Notes: generated by a model not told the origin, from the sequence alone. 64,000 bases of DNA from JBBQZO01 sp038207625 (GCA_038207625.1 JBBQZO010000023.1:36049-100048); one strand, 5' to 3'. Shown: positions 45,520-55,439, counted from the first letter of the stretch. Program-made: numbers and translations.

Positions 45520-46911
45520 TCACTTTTGCTTGAGCGCGAAGCTGGCTACGCGCTGCAATACGGCCGGCGCCATCGTTTCGTCGATGTTGGCGTATTCGTC
45601 CTCGGCGCCCGTTTTCGCACGCTGGAACAAGTGGTTCAGACCGGGCAGGATGGCCGACTCGATGTGCGTATTGCCGCCCGCTGTCAGCGCGGCGCGTATG
45701 CCGGCCACGTTCTGTTCGGCCGGCACCTGATGGTCGACGCTGCCGCCCAGGGCCAGCACCGGGCAACGCACGGCGCGCCAGTCCACGCGCGGATCGCTGT
45801 TGAGCAGCACCGGCAGGAACGGCTTCGCGGCCCAGTCCAGCGACAACGTGCCCTCGTTCATCTTGACGCGCTCGATCGCACTCTGGTCGGCGCGCGGCAG
45901 GCCGGCCTGCAAGGCTTTCAAGGCTGCGATGCGGGTCGCCACATCCGGCTCGGTCATGACGATGGTGTAGTACTTGCGCACGTAGTCCATCAAACGGGGC
46001 AATTCCTGCGCAGTGGCGCCGCCGTCGTGCGCCGCCACGCTATCTTGCAGCAGCATCACGTCCAGGCCCGCTAAGCCGATGCCGGCCAGCGAGACGATGA
46101 AGTCGACCGACTCGGGATGCTTGGCCGCGACCGCGGCAGCGATCCCGGGGCCTTCGCTCAGGCCGATCAGGCCCACCTGGCGGAACTGCTTGCGCGCCCG
46201 GAGCGCTTGCAGCACCGCCGCCACATCGTTGGCCAGTTGGGGCTGCGTGTGATGTTCGTAGTCGCCGGTGGAGCGCGACACGCCGCGCTTGTCATAGCGC
46301 AGCACCGCGACGCCCTGGCGCGCCAGGTAATCGGCCAGCACAGCGAAACTTTCGTGGCCGGCGATGCCTTCGTCGCGCGTGCCCGGGCCGCTGCCATGCA
46401 CCAGAACCACCACGTTCGGATGGGCGTTGCCGTTGGGGATGGACAGCGTCGCGCCCAGCGTGACGCCGTCGGCACCGGGGATCGCCAGCGTCTCGACGCT
46501 GTACGGATAGGGCGTGTGCGGTGTTTGCGGGCGCGCTTTCTTCGGAAATTGGGCCACCTTGGACAGCTCCAGCGGCAGCTTTCCGGGGCCTTGCTGGAAG
46601 GTGCCGGTAAAGTGGTCGCCCGCCCACGTCATGCTCAGCGTGGCGACCGACAGATCAAGGGCGAGCGTGTCGCCTTTTTCAACGATGGCGCTGACCGGCG
46701 CGTCAAACACGCCCTGATCGGGGCTGGCAAAGCTGGCCCAGGCCGAGCCGTCGGCGCGCGTGAAAATTTCGGCGCCAACCCGGATCACCTGGCCATTTGG
46801 AATGGTCATCGCACCGAGCCAAAAGCCCGGGTGGTCCTGCAGCGCGCCAGCGTGGGCGCTCGCTTGCAAGGCCAGTAAAGCGGCCGGCAACATCTTGTTG
46901 AGAAGGCTCAT
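45520..46911 (-). CDS. secreted alpha/beta-hydrolase (peptidase/esterase-like)
   Basis: 463 residues from ATG 46911. Signal peptide MSLLNKMLPAALLALQASAH. The N-terminal about 140 residues form a small beta-rich domain (DHPGFWLGAMTIPNG), then the hydrolase core with oxyanion region VVVLVHGSGPGTRDEG, nucleophile GLSEGPG, acid GSVDHQVP and catalytic His in LPGLNHLFQ. It resembles secreted dipeptidyl or acylaminoacyl hydrolases. The promoter (46955-46982) has near-consensus elements overlapping an inverted repeat, so it is regulated. Confidence 0.9.
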   Translation of the reverse strand: MSLLNKMLPAALLALQASAHAGALQDHPGFWLGAMTIPNGQVIRVGAEIFTRADGSAWASFASPDQGVFDAPVSAIVEKGDTLALDLSVATLSMTWAGDHFTGTFQQGPGKLPLELSKVAQFPKKARPQTPHTPYPYSVETLAIPGADGVTLGATLSIPNGNAHPNVVVLVHGSGPGTRDEGIAGHESFAVLADYLARQGVAVLRYDKRGVSRSTGDYEHHTQPQLANDVAAVLQALRARKQFRQVGLIGLSEGPGIAAAVAAKHPESVDFIVSLAGIGLAGLDVMLLQDSVAAHDGGATAQELPRLMDYVRKYYTIVMTEPDVATRIAALKALQAGLPRADQSAIERVKMNEGTLSLDWAAKPFLPVLLNSDPRVDWRAVRCPVLALGGSVDHQVPAEQNVAGIRAALTAGGNTHIESAILPGLNHLFQRAKTGAEDEYANIDETMAPAVLQRVASFALKQK

Positions 46912-46950
46912 ATGGCTCCTGTGCTGGAATTGTATTGTGGTGGTGATGTA

Positions 46951-46982
46951 GATAACTATATCACTTAAATTTAGCCTGTCAA
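46951..46982 (-). promoter_or_regulatory. strong promoter of hydrolase gene with GATA-N4-TATC operator
   Basis: Minus strand: -35 TTGACA (46977-46982, exact consensus), 16-base spacer, -10 TATAGT (46955-46960). The -10 lies within GATA-ACTA-TATC (46951-46962), a small inverted repeat of the kind bound by TetR/MarR repressors. Surrounding 65 bases are markedly AT-rich. Confidence 0.7.
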
Positions 46983-47042
46983 CAATTTTTCCAGGGCCGC
47001 CACGGCGCGATGCCGGTACTGTGGCGTACGCGTCGCGCGGTT

Positions 47043-47070
47043 TTGCGCAGCGGCAAGCTTCTGCTATGCT
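47043..47070 (+). promoter_or_regulatory. promoter of DGC/hybrid-kinase operon
   Basis: TTGCGC (47043-47048), 16-base spacer, extended -10 TG-C-TATGCT (47062-47070), about 70 bases ahead of the start codon. Confidence 0.5.
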
Positions 47071-47139
47071 GTGGTGGAAACAAGCGCCCAGGCAGGGCGA
47101 CCGGCACTGTGACTCGTCGAGGCACAACAAGGAACGACT

Positions 47140-48087
47140 ATGAATGCATCGGCATTAGCGCCCGAGGCTGCCAAGCTTCTGGTGGTGGACGACCAAGCCA
47201 TCAACATTCAGGCGTTGTATGAACTGTTCAAGGACGACCATGAGGTGTTCATGGCCACCAGCGGCCAGCAGGCGCTCGACGCGTGCGAGGAGGCGCTGCC
47301 CGACCTGATTCTGCTCGACCTGATGATGCCGGGCATGGACGGCTTCGAAGTGTGTCGTCAGCTGAAACACAATCCCCGCACGGCGGACATTCCCGTGATC
47401 TTCGTCACCGCCCAGAACAATCCTGAACACGAAACCATCGGCCTGGACGTGGGCGCGGTTGATTTCATCTCCAAGCCCCTCAACGCACCGGTGGTGCGTG
47501 CCAGGGTGCGCACCCACCTTGCGCTCAAGCGACAGGGCGACATTTTGCGCTCGCTGGCCTTCATCGACGGCCTGACCGGCATCGCCAACCGGCGCCGCTT
47601 CGACGAATGCCTGGATGTCGAATGGCGCGATGGCAAGCGCAATGTGCACCCGCTGGCGCTGATCCTGATCGATATCGACCATTTCAAAAGCTACAACGAT
47701 CTGTACGGCCACCTGCAGGGCGACACCTGCCTGCGTGCGGTGGGCGCCGTGATCAGCGCTTGCATGGGGCGCGCGCGCGACCTGACGGCGCGCTTTGGCG
47801 GCGAGGAGTTCGTCTGCGTGCTGCCGAACTGCGACCTCGACGGTGCGCGCCACCTGGCCGAGAAAGTGCGCATGGCGGTGCAGGAGCTGGCCATCGTGCA
47901 TGCCGGCTCGAGCACCGCAGCGGTGGTCACCATCAGCGTCGGCTTGAGCTGCGTGGTGCCGCAAGACGGGCTCGCCTGCGACGCGCTGGTGGACGCAGCC
48001 GACCAGCTGCTGTACAGCGCCAAGCAGAGCGGGCGCAACCGGGTGGTGGCGCGCATGATGGAGCTCGCGCCCCGCGCGGCCCGGTAA
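47140..48087 (+). CDS. response regulator with GGDEF diguanylate cyclase
   Basis: 315 residues. REC domain 1-125 with phosphoacceptor Asp60 (LILLDLMMPGMDG) and the conserved Lys in FISKPLN; GGDEF domain about 145-305 with active GGEEF at 220-224 and an intact RxxD inhibitory site (RARD) just ahead. WspR/PleD-like: phosphorylation should switch on c-di-GMP synthesis. The next gene, 30 bases on, is a hybrid kinase that is its probable partner. Confidence 0.94.
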   Translation: MNASALAPEAAKLLVVDDQAINIQALYELFKDDHEVFMATSGQQALDACEEALPDLILLDLMMPGMDGFEVCRQLKHNPRTADIPVIFVTAQNNPEHETIGLDVGAVDFISKPLNAPVVRARVRTHLALKRQGDILRSLAFIDGLTGIANRRRFDECLDVEWRDGKRNVHPLALILIDIDHFKSYNDLYGHLQGDTCLRAVGAVISACMGRARDLTARFGGEEFVCVLPNCDLDGARHLAEKVRMAVQELAIVHAGSSTAAVVTISVGLSCVVPQDGLACDALVDAADQLLYSAKQSGRNRVVARMMELAPRAAR

Positions 48088-48117
48088 GCACACGTGCCGC
48101 GCGGGACGGGGGAGCCA

Positions 48118-51100
48118 ATGGAAACGATCGACACGCGCGATTCGCTGGGCTACCGCGTGTGGCTGTTCGGCGCGCTGTTCGCGCTGCTGGTGGCGAGCTT
48201 TTTCGCCTATGTGCAGGCCGAAAACGCGGTTGACCGGGCCAACGAGAGGCGCGCCGCCTCGCTGGTGCTGGCGGGCGAACTGCGCCAGTCATCGGACGAT
48301 CTGAGCCGCATGGTGCGCAGCTACGTTGTCACCGGTAACGCGCTCTACAAGCAGCATTTTCTGGAAATTCTCGCCATCCGTGACGGCGTTCAGGCCCGCC
48401 CGCTTGAATACCAGAACGTCTACTGGGATCTGGTGGGGGACGATGACGTGCGCCCGCGCGCGCGCAGCGACGAACGCATCGCCTTGCTGCTGCGCGTGCA
48501 GCAGGCCGGGGTCGCGCCGAGCGAACTGGCGAAACTGACCGAAGCGAAGCGTCGCTCGGATGCGTTGACCGATATCGAATTTGCCGCCATGCGGCTGGTC
48601 GAAGGGGCGGCGCCGGTCAGCGCGGCGGTGCGCTTGCAGGCCGTGCTGATGCTGACCGATCCGCGTTACAAGCTGGCCAAGGCGGCCATCATGGCGCCGA
48701 TCGGCGAGTTTGCGCGCATGCAGGGCGAGCGCACGCTGGCCGACGTCCGCTCGCACCAGCGCAGCGCGCGCGTGGCGCTGATTGTCTTTCTGAGCCTGGG
48801 CGCGACCTTGCTGGTCGTGCTGTGGTCAATGTACCGCGCCTACCGCGCCACCATGGGCGGTTCGATCGACGCCGTCTACGCGGGCCTGAACCGGCTCGGG
48901 CAGGGCGATTTTTCGCACCAGATTGTGGTGCGCGCCGGACAGGAAAACAGCGTCATCGGCTGGATGGCGCAGACCCAGCAGCGACTGTCTGAAACGGAGC
49001 GCCAGCGCGCACTGGCCGAGGCCGAGATCACCTTGCATACGCGTTTTTTGCGCAATCTGACCGACAACATTCCCGGCATGGTCGGTTATTGGACTGCCCA
49101 GTTGCGCTGCAAATTCGCCAATCGGGCCTATCTGGAATGGTTCGGCCGCAGCGACGAGGTGCTGATCGGCCTGCCGATGCGCGAGGTGCTCGGCGAGGAA
49201 CTGTTCGCCAAGAATTCTGGCTATGTGACGGCGGCGCTGGCCGGCACGGCGCAGCGCTTCGAGCGCCAGATCACCAAGCCGGACGGCAGCGTGGGACACA
49301 CCTGGACCCATTACACGCCGGACCTGGTCGATGGCGTCGTCGCCGGCGTATTCGTCGTCATCACCGATATCTCCGAAGTGAAGCTGGCGCAGCACGCGCT
49401 GGCTCAGGAACGCCAGCGCCTGCGTGGCATCCTCGACGGCATCCAGGCCGGCACCTGGGAATGGGATCTGGCCAGCGGCGCGATGCTGCTCGACGAGCGT
49501 TCGGCCGGCATGCTCGGCTACACGCTGGCCGAGCTCGAGCCCGTTGGCATCGACGCGCTGATGGCGCGCGCCCACCGCGACGACGCCGCGCGCGCCAAAG
49601 CGGCGCTGGCCCAGCATCTGGACGGACAGCTGGCCGTCTATGCCTGCGACATGCGCATGCGCCACCGGCTCGGGCACTGGGTGTGGATACTGACGCGCGG
49701 CGGCGTGGTGCGCAGCAGCGCCGACGGCACGCCGCAAACGCTGGCCGGCACCTATCTCGACATCAGCGAGAACAAGCGGCGCGACCAGCAGTTTCTCGAT
49801 ATTCGCCAGGCGCTCGACGCGCACGCGATCGTGGCCATCACCGACCGCAAGGGCGTCATCACCTACGCCAACGATCAGTTCTGCCGCATTTCCAAGTTCG
49901 CGCGCGCCCAGTTGCTGGGGCAAACCCACCGCGTCGTCAACTCCGACCTGCATCCGGCCGAGTTTTTCGCCGACATGTGGCGCACCATCCGCGCCGGCAA
50001 GACCTGGAACGGCGAAATCGCCAACCGCGCCAGCGACGGCGCTGTGTACTGGGTCAACACGACGATTGCGCCTATCCTCGATTCGAGCGGCAAGCCGGAC
50101 CAGTACATCGCGATCCGCTACGAGATCACCCAGTCCAAACTGGCCCAGGCGCAGCTGCTGGCCGCGCGCGACGAGCAGGACGCGATTCTCAACACGGCTC
50201 CGATCGGCATCGCCTTCATCAAGAACCGCGTCATCGTGCATGGCAACCGCAAGTTCGGCCAGCTGTTTAACGTTGCGCTCGATGAACTGGTGGGCCGCTC
50301 GACGCGCATCTGGTATGCCAGCGAGGCCGATTACCAGCAGGGCGAGAGTGCCTACAGCGACATGGCGCGCGGCCAGATGCATGCGCGCGAACAGCAGATG
50401 GTGCGCGCCGACGGCAGCAGCTTCATGTGCCGCCTGTTCGGCCGTTATCTCGAACCGTCCGAGCCCGAGCGCGGCTCGGTGTGGATGCTCGAGGACATCA
50501 CCGAACAGCGCCGCCAGGAGAACGCGCTGCGCAACAACGAGGCGCGCCTGCGCTCCTTGCTCGACAATATGCCGGTCGGGCTGTGCCTGGTCGATGGCGC
50601 GCAGCGCATCACGTTTCGCAACCGCCGCTTCGGCGACATGTTCGGCTACACCGGCGCCGACCTGCCGGACCTGGACAGCTGGTGGCGCCTGGCCTATCCC
50701 GACCCGGACTACGTGCGCTGGGTGCGTCAGCACTGGGACGCGTCGGTCGAGGTCGCGTTGGACGGCAACACCGTGATCCGTCCCGAGATCTACAGCGTCA
50801 CCTGCAAGGACCAGTCGGTGAAGAAGACGGAGATCTCCGGCATCACCACCGAGTTCGGTTTTCTGGCCACCTTTGTCGATCACACGCTGCACCAGCAGCA
50901 GCAGGAGCAGTTGCAGCGCTCGATGACGGCGGCGCACGTGGCCAGCCGCGCGAAAGGCGATTTCCTCGCCACCATGAGCCACGAGATCCGCACCCCGATG
51001 AACGGCATCCTGGGCATGTTGAAGCTGCTCGAACACACCGAGTTGAGTGCGCGCCAGCGCGACTACACCAGCAAGGCCATGGGTGCCACCGACGCGCTGC

Positions 51101-53205
51101 TGGGCATCGTCAACGACGTGCTCGATTTTTCCAAGGTCGAGGCGGGCAAAATGCGCCTGGACAGCGAACCGTTCGACCTGGCCGACGTGATGCGCGACCT
51201 GTCGGTGCTGCTATCGGCCAATCAGGGCAGCAAGGACATCGAGCTGCTGTTTTCGATCGATCCGGCGATTCCCGCCGTGCTGGTAGGCGACGCGATGCGC
51301 TTGCGCCAGGTGCTGCTCAACCTGGCCGGCAACGCCATCAAGTTCACTGAACGGGGCGAGGTGGTGGTCGGGATCGCCTTGCTGCACAGGGGGCCGAGCC
51401 AGCTCAGCCTAGAGTTTTCGGTGCGCGACAGCGGCATCGGCATCGCAGCCGACAAACTGGACTACATCTTCGAGGGCTTCAGCCAGGCCGAATCATCGAC
51501 CTCGCGGCGCTTTGGCGGCAGCGGGCTGGGGCTGGCGATCAGCCGCCAGCTGGTCGGCCTGATGGGCGGCGACCTGAAGGTAGACAGCCGCGAGGGACAT
51601 GGCAGCCGCTTCTATTTTCGCATCGACTGCGCGTTCGCTGCGCTGGCCCCGACACCTTTGGGCGGGCGCGCGAGCGGGCACGACGGACGGGCGCTGCGTG
51701 TGCTGATCATCGACGATCACGATTTTGCGCGCGACATGCTGTGCGCGATGAGCCAGTCGCTGGGCTGGGACGCGCAGGCCGTGGCCAGCGGCGAGCAGGC
51801 CTTGCAGCTGCTCGGCCAGGCCGGGGTGGCGCCGTTCGAGTTGATTCTGGTCGACTGGCGCATGCCGGGACTGGACGGTCTTGAGACGACGCGCCGCATC
51901 CGCGCCATGGAAACGGCGGCGCGCGCGCCGGTAGTGATCATGGTCAGCGCGCACGGGCGCGAGTTGCTGACCAGTTCGGCGAGCGAACACGGGACACTGC
52001 TGGACGCTTACCTGGTCAAGCCGATCACCGCGTCGATGCTGCTCGACGCGGTGACGGGCGCGCGCGCCCAGCGCGGCGTTGGCGTGCCGACCGTGCCCGA
52101 CGCGCAGCCGCAGCCGCAGCCAGGTGAGGCGGCGCTGGCGGGTTTGCGCCTGCTGGTGGTGGAGGACAATTTGCTGAACCAGCAGGCGTCCCAGGAGCTG
52201 CTGGGCATGTGCGGCGCGCTGGTGCAGATCGCCGGCGGCGGGCTCGATGGCGTGGCGCAGGCGCTGGCGGCCGATCCGCCGTTCGACGCCATCCTGATGG
52301 ACATGCAGATGCCCGACATCGACGGCCTGGAGGCGACCCGGCGCATTCGCGCCCACCCGCACATGCGCGCGCTGCCGATCATCGCCATGACGGCCAACGC
52401 GATGGCGTCGGACCGCCAGGCCTGTCTGGCGGCCGGCATGGTCGACCATGTCAGCAAGCCGATCGACCTGGACGAACTGGTAGGGGCGATCGTGCGCCAT
52501 ACGCGCGCGGCGCAACAGTGGGCGCGCAACGGCGCGCCGGACGCGCGCATGCCGGCGCTGCCCGCGCCGGCGCCAGGCGCCGGCACGATCGTCGACGTGG
52601 CCGGCGCCGTGCGCCGCCTGGGTGGCAACCGGCATTTCTATGCGAAGGTGCAGCAGTCCTTTCTGGTCGATGCGCCCGAGCAGCTGCGCAGCGCCAGGGA
52701 GCACGTGCGCGCGGCACGCTGGAGCGATGCCGAGCTGGCCATGCACACGCTCAAAGGCTATGCGGGAACGCTGGGTGCGCGCCTGCTGCAAGGGGCCGCG
52801 CGACAGGCCGAAGCGCTGCTCCATGAGCTGCCGCTGGGCGCACCGGCCGAGGCCCCCGCGGCCATGCTGGCGCAACTGCTGCGCGAGGTCGAGCAGCTGA
52901 TGATCGACGTGCTGCTCGTGCTGCCGGGCGCGCACGGTGTGGCGCCCGCCCAGACGCCAGCGCCCCATCCGCGCGCCGCGCCCGACGCGCACACTACCGC
53001 CGTTCTGGTGGCGGCCGTGCGGGAAATCCGCCTGCTGCTACAAACACGCAATATGCGCGCCAGTCTGGCGGTCGAGGCGCTGGCCGCCAGTCACGGCCCG
53101 CATCTGGGCGCGGCCGGCAGCGCGCTGGGCAAGGCCGTCGGCCAGCTCGATTTTGCGCTGGCCGACACACTGTGCGTGGCACTGCTGGCGCAGTGGCAGG
53201 CGTGA
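48118..53205 (+). CDS. multi-PAS hybrid histidine kinase with two receivers and HPt
   Basis: 1695 residues from ATG 48118 (GGGGGAG 5-7 bases ahead; the GTG at 48094 is unlikely). TM helices about 12-33 and 225-248 bracket a helical periplasmic sensor. Then about five PAS/PAC-like segments (about 300-930), HisKA with phosphoacceptor His955 (MSHEIRTPMNG), HATPase about 1045-1170 (GNAIKFTERGE; GSGLGLAISR), REC1 with Asp1246 (LVDWRMPGLDG), REC2 with Asp1395 (MDMQMPDIDG) and HPt with His1543 (AMHTLKGYAGTLG). The full His-Asp-His relay is in one chain and can pass phosphate to the DGC regulator encoded just upstream. Confidence 0.94.
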   Translation: METIDTRDSLGYRVWLFGALFALLVASFFAYVQAENAVDRANERRAASLVLAGELRQSSDDLSRMVRSYVVTGNALYKQHFLEILAIRDGVQARPLEYQNVYWDLVGDDDVRPRARSDERIALLLRVQQAGVAPSELAKLTEAKRRSDALTDIEFAAMRLVEGAAPVSAAVRLQAVLMLTDPRYKLAKAAIMAPIGEFARMQGERTLADVRSHQRSARVALIVFLSLGATLLVVLWSMYRAYRATMGGSIDAVYAGLNRLGQGDFSHQIVVRAGQENSVIGWMAQTQQRLSETERQRALAEAEITLHTRFLRNLTDNIPGMVGYWTAQLRCKFANRAYLEWFGRSDEVLIGLPMREVLGEELFAKNSGYVTAALAGTAQRFERQITKPDGSVGHTWTHYTPDLVDGVVAGVFVVITDISEVKLAQHALAQERQRLRGILDGIQAGTWEWDLASGAMLLDERSAGMLGYTLAELEPVGIDALMARAHRDDAARAKAALAQHLDGQLAVYACDMRMRHRLGHWVWILTRGGVVRSSADGTPQTLAGTYLDISENKRRDQQFLDIRQALDAHAIVAITDRKGVITYANDQFCRISKFARAQLLGQTHRVVNSDLHPAEFFADMWRTIRAGKTWNGEIANRASDGAVYWVNTTIAPILDSSGKPDQYIAIRYEITQSKLAQAQLLAARDEQDAILNTAPIGIAFIKNRVIVHGNRKFGQLFNVALDELVGRSTRIWYASEADYQQGESAYSDMARGQMHAREQQMVRADGSSFMCRLFGRYLEPSEPERGSVWMLEDITEQRRQENALRNNEARLRSLLDNMPVGLCLVDGAQRITFRNRRFGDMFGYTGADLPDLDSWWRLAYPDPDYVRWVRQHWDASVEVALDGNTVIRPEIYSVTCKDQSVKKTEISGITTEFGFLATFVDHTLHQQQQEQLQRSMTAAHVASRAKGDFLATMSHEIRTPMNGILGMLKLLEHTELSARQRDYTSKAMGATDALLGIVNDVLDFSKVEAGKMRLDSEPFDLADVMRDLSVLLSANQGSKDIELLFSIDPAIPAVLVGDAMRLRQVLLNLAGNAIKFTERGEVVVGIALLHRGPSQLSLEFSVRDSGIGIAADKLDYIFEGFSQAESSTSRRFGGSGLGLAISRQLVGLMGGDLKVDSREGHGSRFYFRIDCAFAALAPTPLGGRASGHDGRALRVLIIDDHDFARDMLCAMSQSLGWDAQAVASGEQALQLLGQAGVAPFELILVDWRMPGLDGLETTRRIRAMETAARAPVVIMVSAHGRELLTSSASEHGTLLDAYLVKPITASMLLDAVTGARAQRGVGVPTVPDAQPQPQPGEAALAGLRLLVVEDNLLNQQASQELLGMCGALVQIAGGGLDGVAQALAADPPFDAILMDMQMPDIDGLEATRRIRAHPHMRALPIIAMTANAMASDRQACLAAGMVDHVSKPIDLDELVGAIVRHTRAAQQWARNGAPDARMPALPAPAPGAGTIVDVAGAVRRLGGNRHFYAKVQQSFLVDAPEQLRSAREHVRAARWSDAELAMHTLKGYAGTLGARLLQGAARQAEALLHELPLGAPAEAPAAMLAQLLREVEQLMIDVLLVLPGAHGVAPAQTPAPHPRAAPDAHTTAVLVAAVREIRLLLQTRNMRASLAVEALAASHGPHLGAAGSALGKAVGQLDFALADTLCVALLAQWQA

Positions 53206-53251
53206 CGGGCGCGCACGGCGCATCGGGTGCGCCGATCGCCGGCGTGGCGCC

Positions 53252-53430
53252 GATCCAGGGCCTGCGCACCACCGATCCACGGCTTGGCCAACGCCGATTC
53301 AAGGCTTGCACAACGCAGATCCGTGGCCTGCATAAGGGTTGACCCATCAGCCGCGCAACGCCAATCTGCCAGGTGCGCAACGCCAATCCATTCGCTGTGC
53401 AAAGCTGATCGGTGGCCTGCGCACGGCGTA
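53252..53430. repeat. degenerate 22-bp periodic repeat, about 8 copies
   Basis: Units start with GAT/AAT/GAC at 53252, 53274, 53296, 53318, 53341, 53363, 53385 and 53407: steps of 22, 22, 22, 23, 22, 22, 22. Consensus about GATCCANGGCCTGCGCAACG. It lies in the 256 bases between the hybrid kinase and the decayed SGNH gene, with no gene over it that I can support. Confidence 0.75.
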
Positions 53431-53461
53431 GAGGCGCATCGGCGCCGCGTATGGGACTGCT

Positions 53462-54439
53462 TCATTCGGGCGTGGTTAACAGCTTGAAATCGACCGCGTC
53501 GGCCAGCGCCTTGTGGCCGGCTGTATTCGGGTGCAGATGGTCGCCGCTGTCGTAGGCGGGCAGCAGCCGGTCGGGGTGGGCGGGGTCGCGCCGCGTGCGT
53601 TCAAAGTCGAGCACCGCGTCGAACGGTCCGTCGGCGCGCAGCCAGGCGTTGATGCGCTGGCGTTGTTGCTCGCCCGCGGCCGAACGACACGGCCATTCTG
53701 CAGCGCCGAACGGCAGCAGCGTGGCGGCCCAGATCTTGATGCCGCGTTGGTGCGCGCGCGTCGCCGGCGCCGTCATGGCGTCGATGATTTGCTGCGCCGA
53801 GATGTGATCTTGGGGCGTGCTGCGCGTGCTGGCACCGGCGATGTCGTTGATGCCCTCAAACAGCAAGATCGTGCGCACGCCCGGTTTGCTCCGCGTCGCG
53901 CTCGAAGCGCGCCAGCGCACTGGGGCCGATGAACGGCTGGGCACCGTCGTTGACGATACGGTTGCCGCTGATGCCGGCATTGAGCACGCCAATCGGCGTC
54001 GCCAACGACGACCGGCGCGGCGCGCGCGGTGCTGGTGCCAAGTTCCAGATCGGTCAGAAAATAGCGGTTGCTGCTGATATCGTCGATGGGGAAAACCGTG
54101 GCGGCGCCCACGTCGGCGCCGTTACTGAGGAAAGCGGTGGCTAGGGCGCTGCCGCGCATCGTCGACGCCCCGATCTACGAGGGCAGGCAGATGCTCACGG
54201 CCAGCTGCTGCAGCGGCGCGCTGCCAAACTGGTTCGACAGGCGCACCCGCACGCGCGCCGCCGATACTGCTGCGGATGACCTGGCGCAGCGTCTGCGCTT
54301 GCAGCGCCGGGCCGGGCGAGTCGGGCCCGGCGCGCCACGCGTCGGTCCACTGTGGGTCGTGCGCGGCCCGCGCGGGTGTCAGTGCGCAGCCGGCGCACAG
54401 CAGCAAGCCCGCAGCCCGGATCAGTGTGCTCAATTTCAT
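53462..54439 (-). pseudogene. frameshifted SGNH/GDSL hydrolase
   Basis: Starts well: ATG 54439 with GGAG ahead, signal peptide MKLSTLIRAAGLLLCAGCAL, then DPQWTDAWRAGPDSPGP and QTLRQVIRSSIGGAR, typical of secreted SGNH hydrolases. Near 54245 the frame shifts. Further family pieces lie in other frames: SNRYFLTDLELGTS (about 54020-54080), NAGISGNRIVNDG and GPSALARF (about 53900-53990), then, after another shift, GVRTILLFEGINDIAG and the C-terminal DSGDHLHPNTAGHKALADAV with the catalytic Asp-x-x-His. The GDSL block with the catalytic Ser is missing between 54000 and 54030. So at least two frameshifts and one deletion. Confidence 0.85.
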
Positions 54440-54515
54440 GGATACTCCTCGCCGATAAATTTGATGCACGCCCGCGCAGGTGCGAGATGGATTTGCCACG
54501 CGCGTCGACTGTGCG

Positions 54516-55232
54516 CTATGCCGGTGCGGCGGCGCGCAATACACTGTGCAGCAGCGACAGCCATGCGGGCGGCGCGGCCAGATACAGGTAGAGGGCACCG
54601 GCTTGCCCGGCCATGACACACGGCAGGCCGTAGCGATAGACCGCGTGCACCCGCCGCTCGACCAGCAGATCGCGCGCCACGCCCAGCAGTATCAGCAGGT
54701 CGACATAGGCGTACCACCAGCGGTGCGGGACCAGGTAGGCGGGCAGACGGGCGAACGCGGCGACGGTCAGCGCGCAGCTGGCGATGAGCATCAGGCGGCG
54801 ATGCAGTTCGGGCCGGCGCCGCCAGTAGATCGCCAGTCCGAAGGCGATCGAGAACGTCAGCATGTCGTTCAGGGACACGCTCAGGAAGGCTGGATTGCTT
54901 GGCCCCCGTGCGCTGCGCCAGTTGTGCATGACGATGGCGGTGGCCACGCCGACAATCGGCAGCGCGCCGCCCAGCACGGCAGCGCTCACGCCCAGGCGCC
55001 GGTGCAGCGCCATCCTGCCGGTGCGGGCCAGGCCCGATTGCAGCGCGAACAGCAGCACCCAGGCCGCGCACAGCGTCACGTGTACGTACAACAGCGCGGG
55101 GCGCGGCGCATCCGGATGGAGCAGGCCGGCGTCGATGGTGCGGCCAAAGCCGGCCACCACGACGGCCACTATCAGTAGCGACATCGCAAAATAGAAGTAC
55201 CTGGCAAGACCGTTTTGAATCACTGTGAACAT
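54516..55232 (-). CDS. multi-pass membrane protein of unknown function
   Basis: 238 residues, about 6-7 TM helices, with His-rich turns (YVHVTLCAAWVLLFALQSGL, RMALHRRLGVSAAVLG, RRRPELHRRLMLIAS) of the kind seen in DUF2306-like or heme-type membrane proteins; not identified further. Starts at ATG 55232, divergent from the LytS-like gene; a role near that pair is possible but unproven. Confidence 0.7.
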   Translation of the reverse strand: MFTVIQNGLARYFYFAMSLLIVAVVVAGFGRTIDAGLLHPDAPRPALLYVHVTLCAAWVLLFALQSGLARTGRMALHRRLGVSAAVLGGALPIVGVATAIVMHNWRSARGPSNPAFLSVSLNDMLTFSIAFGLAIYWRRRPELHRRLMLIASCALTVAAFARLPAYLVPHRWWYAYVDLLILLGVARDLLVERRVHAVYRYGLPCVMAGQAGALYLYLAAPPAWLSLLHSVLRAAAPA

Positions 55233-55423
55233 CGCTTGTATCGCCTGTCGTCGAGAAAATTGTCAATGCGCCGAAGCGGCTTGCTGCGGCGTGCGGCCGG
55301 CTGGCCACCTTGCATGGCGCGAATTATCAGGCGGGCAATGTGGCGGCGGGGACCTTGTGTGACGAAACTCCGGCGCGCCGTGACCAGCGGGCCGGAGCGG
55401 CGACTTTTGCGGCGCGGGCCTGC

Positions 55424-55432
55424 TGATATACT
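55424..55432 (+). promoter_or_regulatory. extended -10, apparently leaderless promoter of lytS-like gene
   Basis: TG-A-TATACT (55424-55432) ends 7 bases before the ATG at 55440, so transcription would begin at or next to the start codon. No ribosome site is present between them. Confidence 0.5.
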
Positions 55433-55439
55433 TTCAACG

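Noticed and set aside
53252..53430. 22-bp repeats as a CRISPR array
   Set aside because: Units touch each other with no spacers, are too diverged and no cas genes are present.
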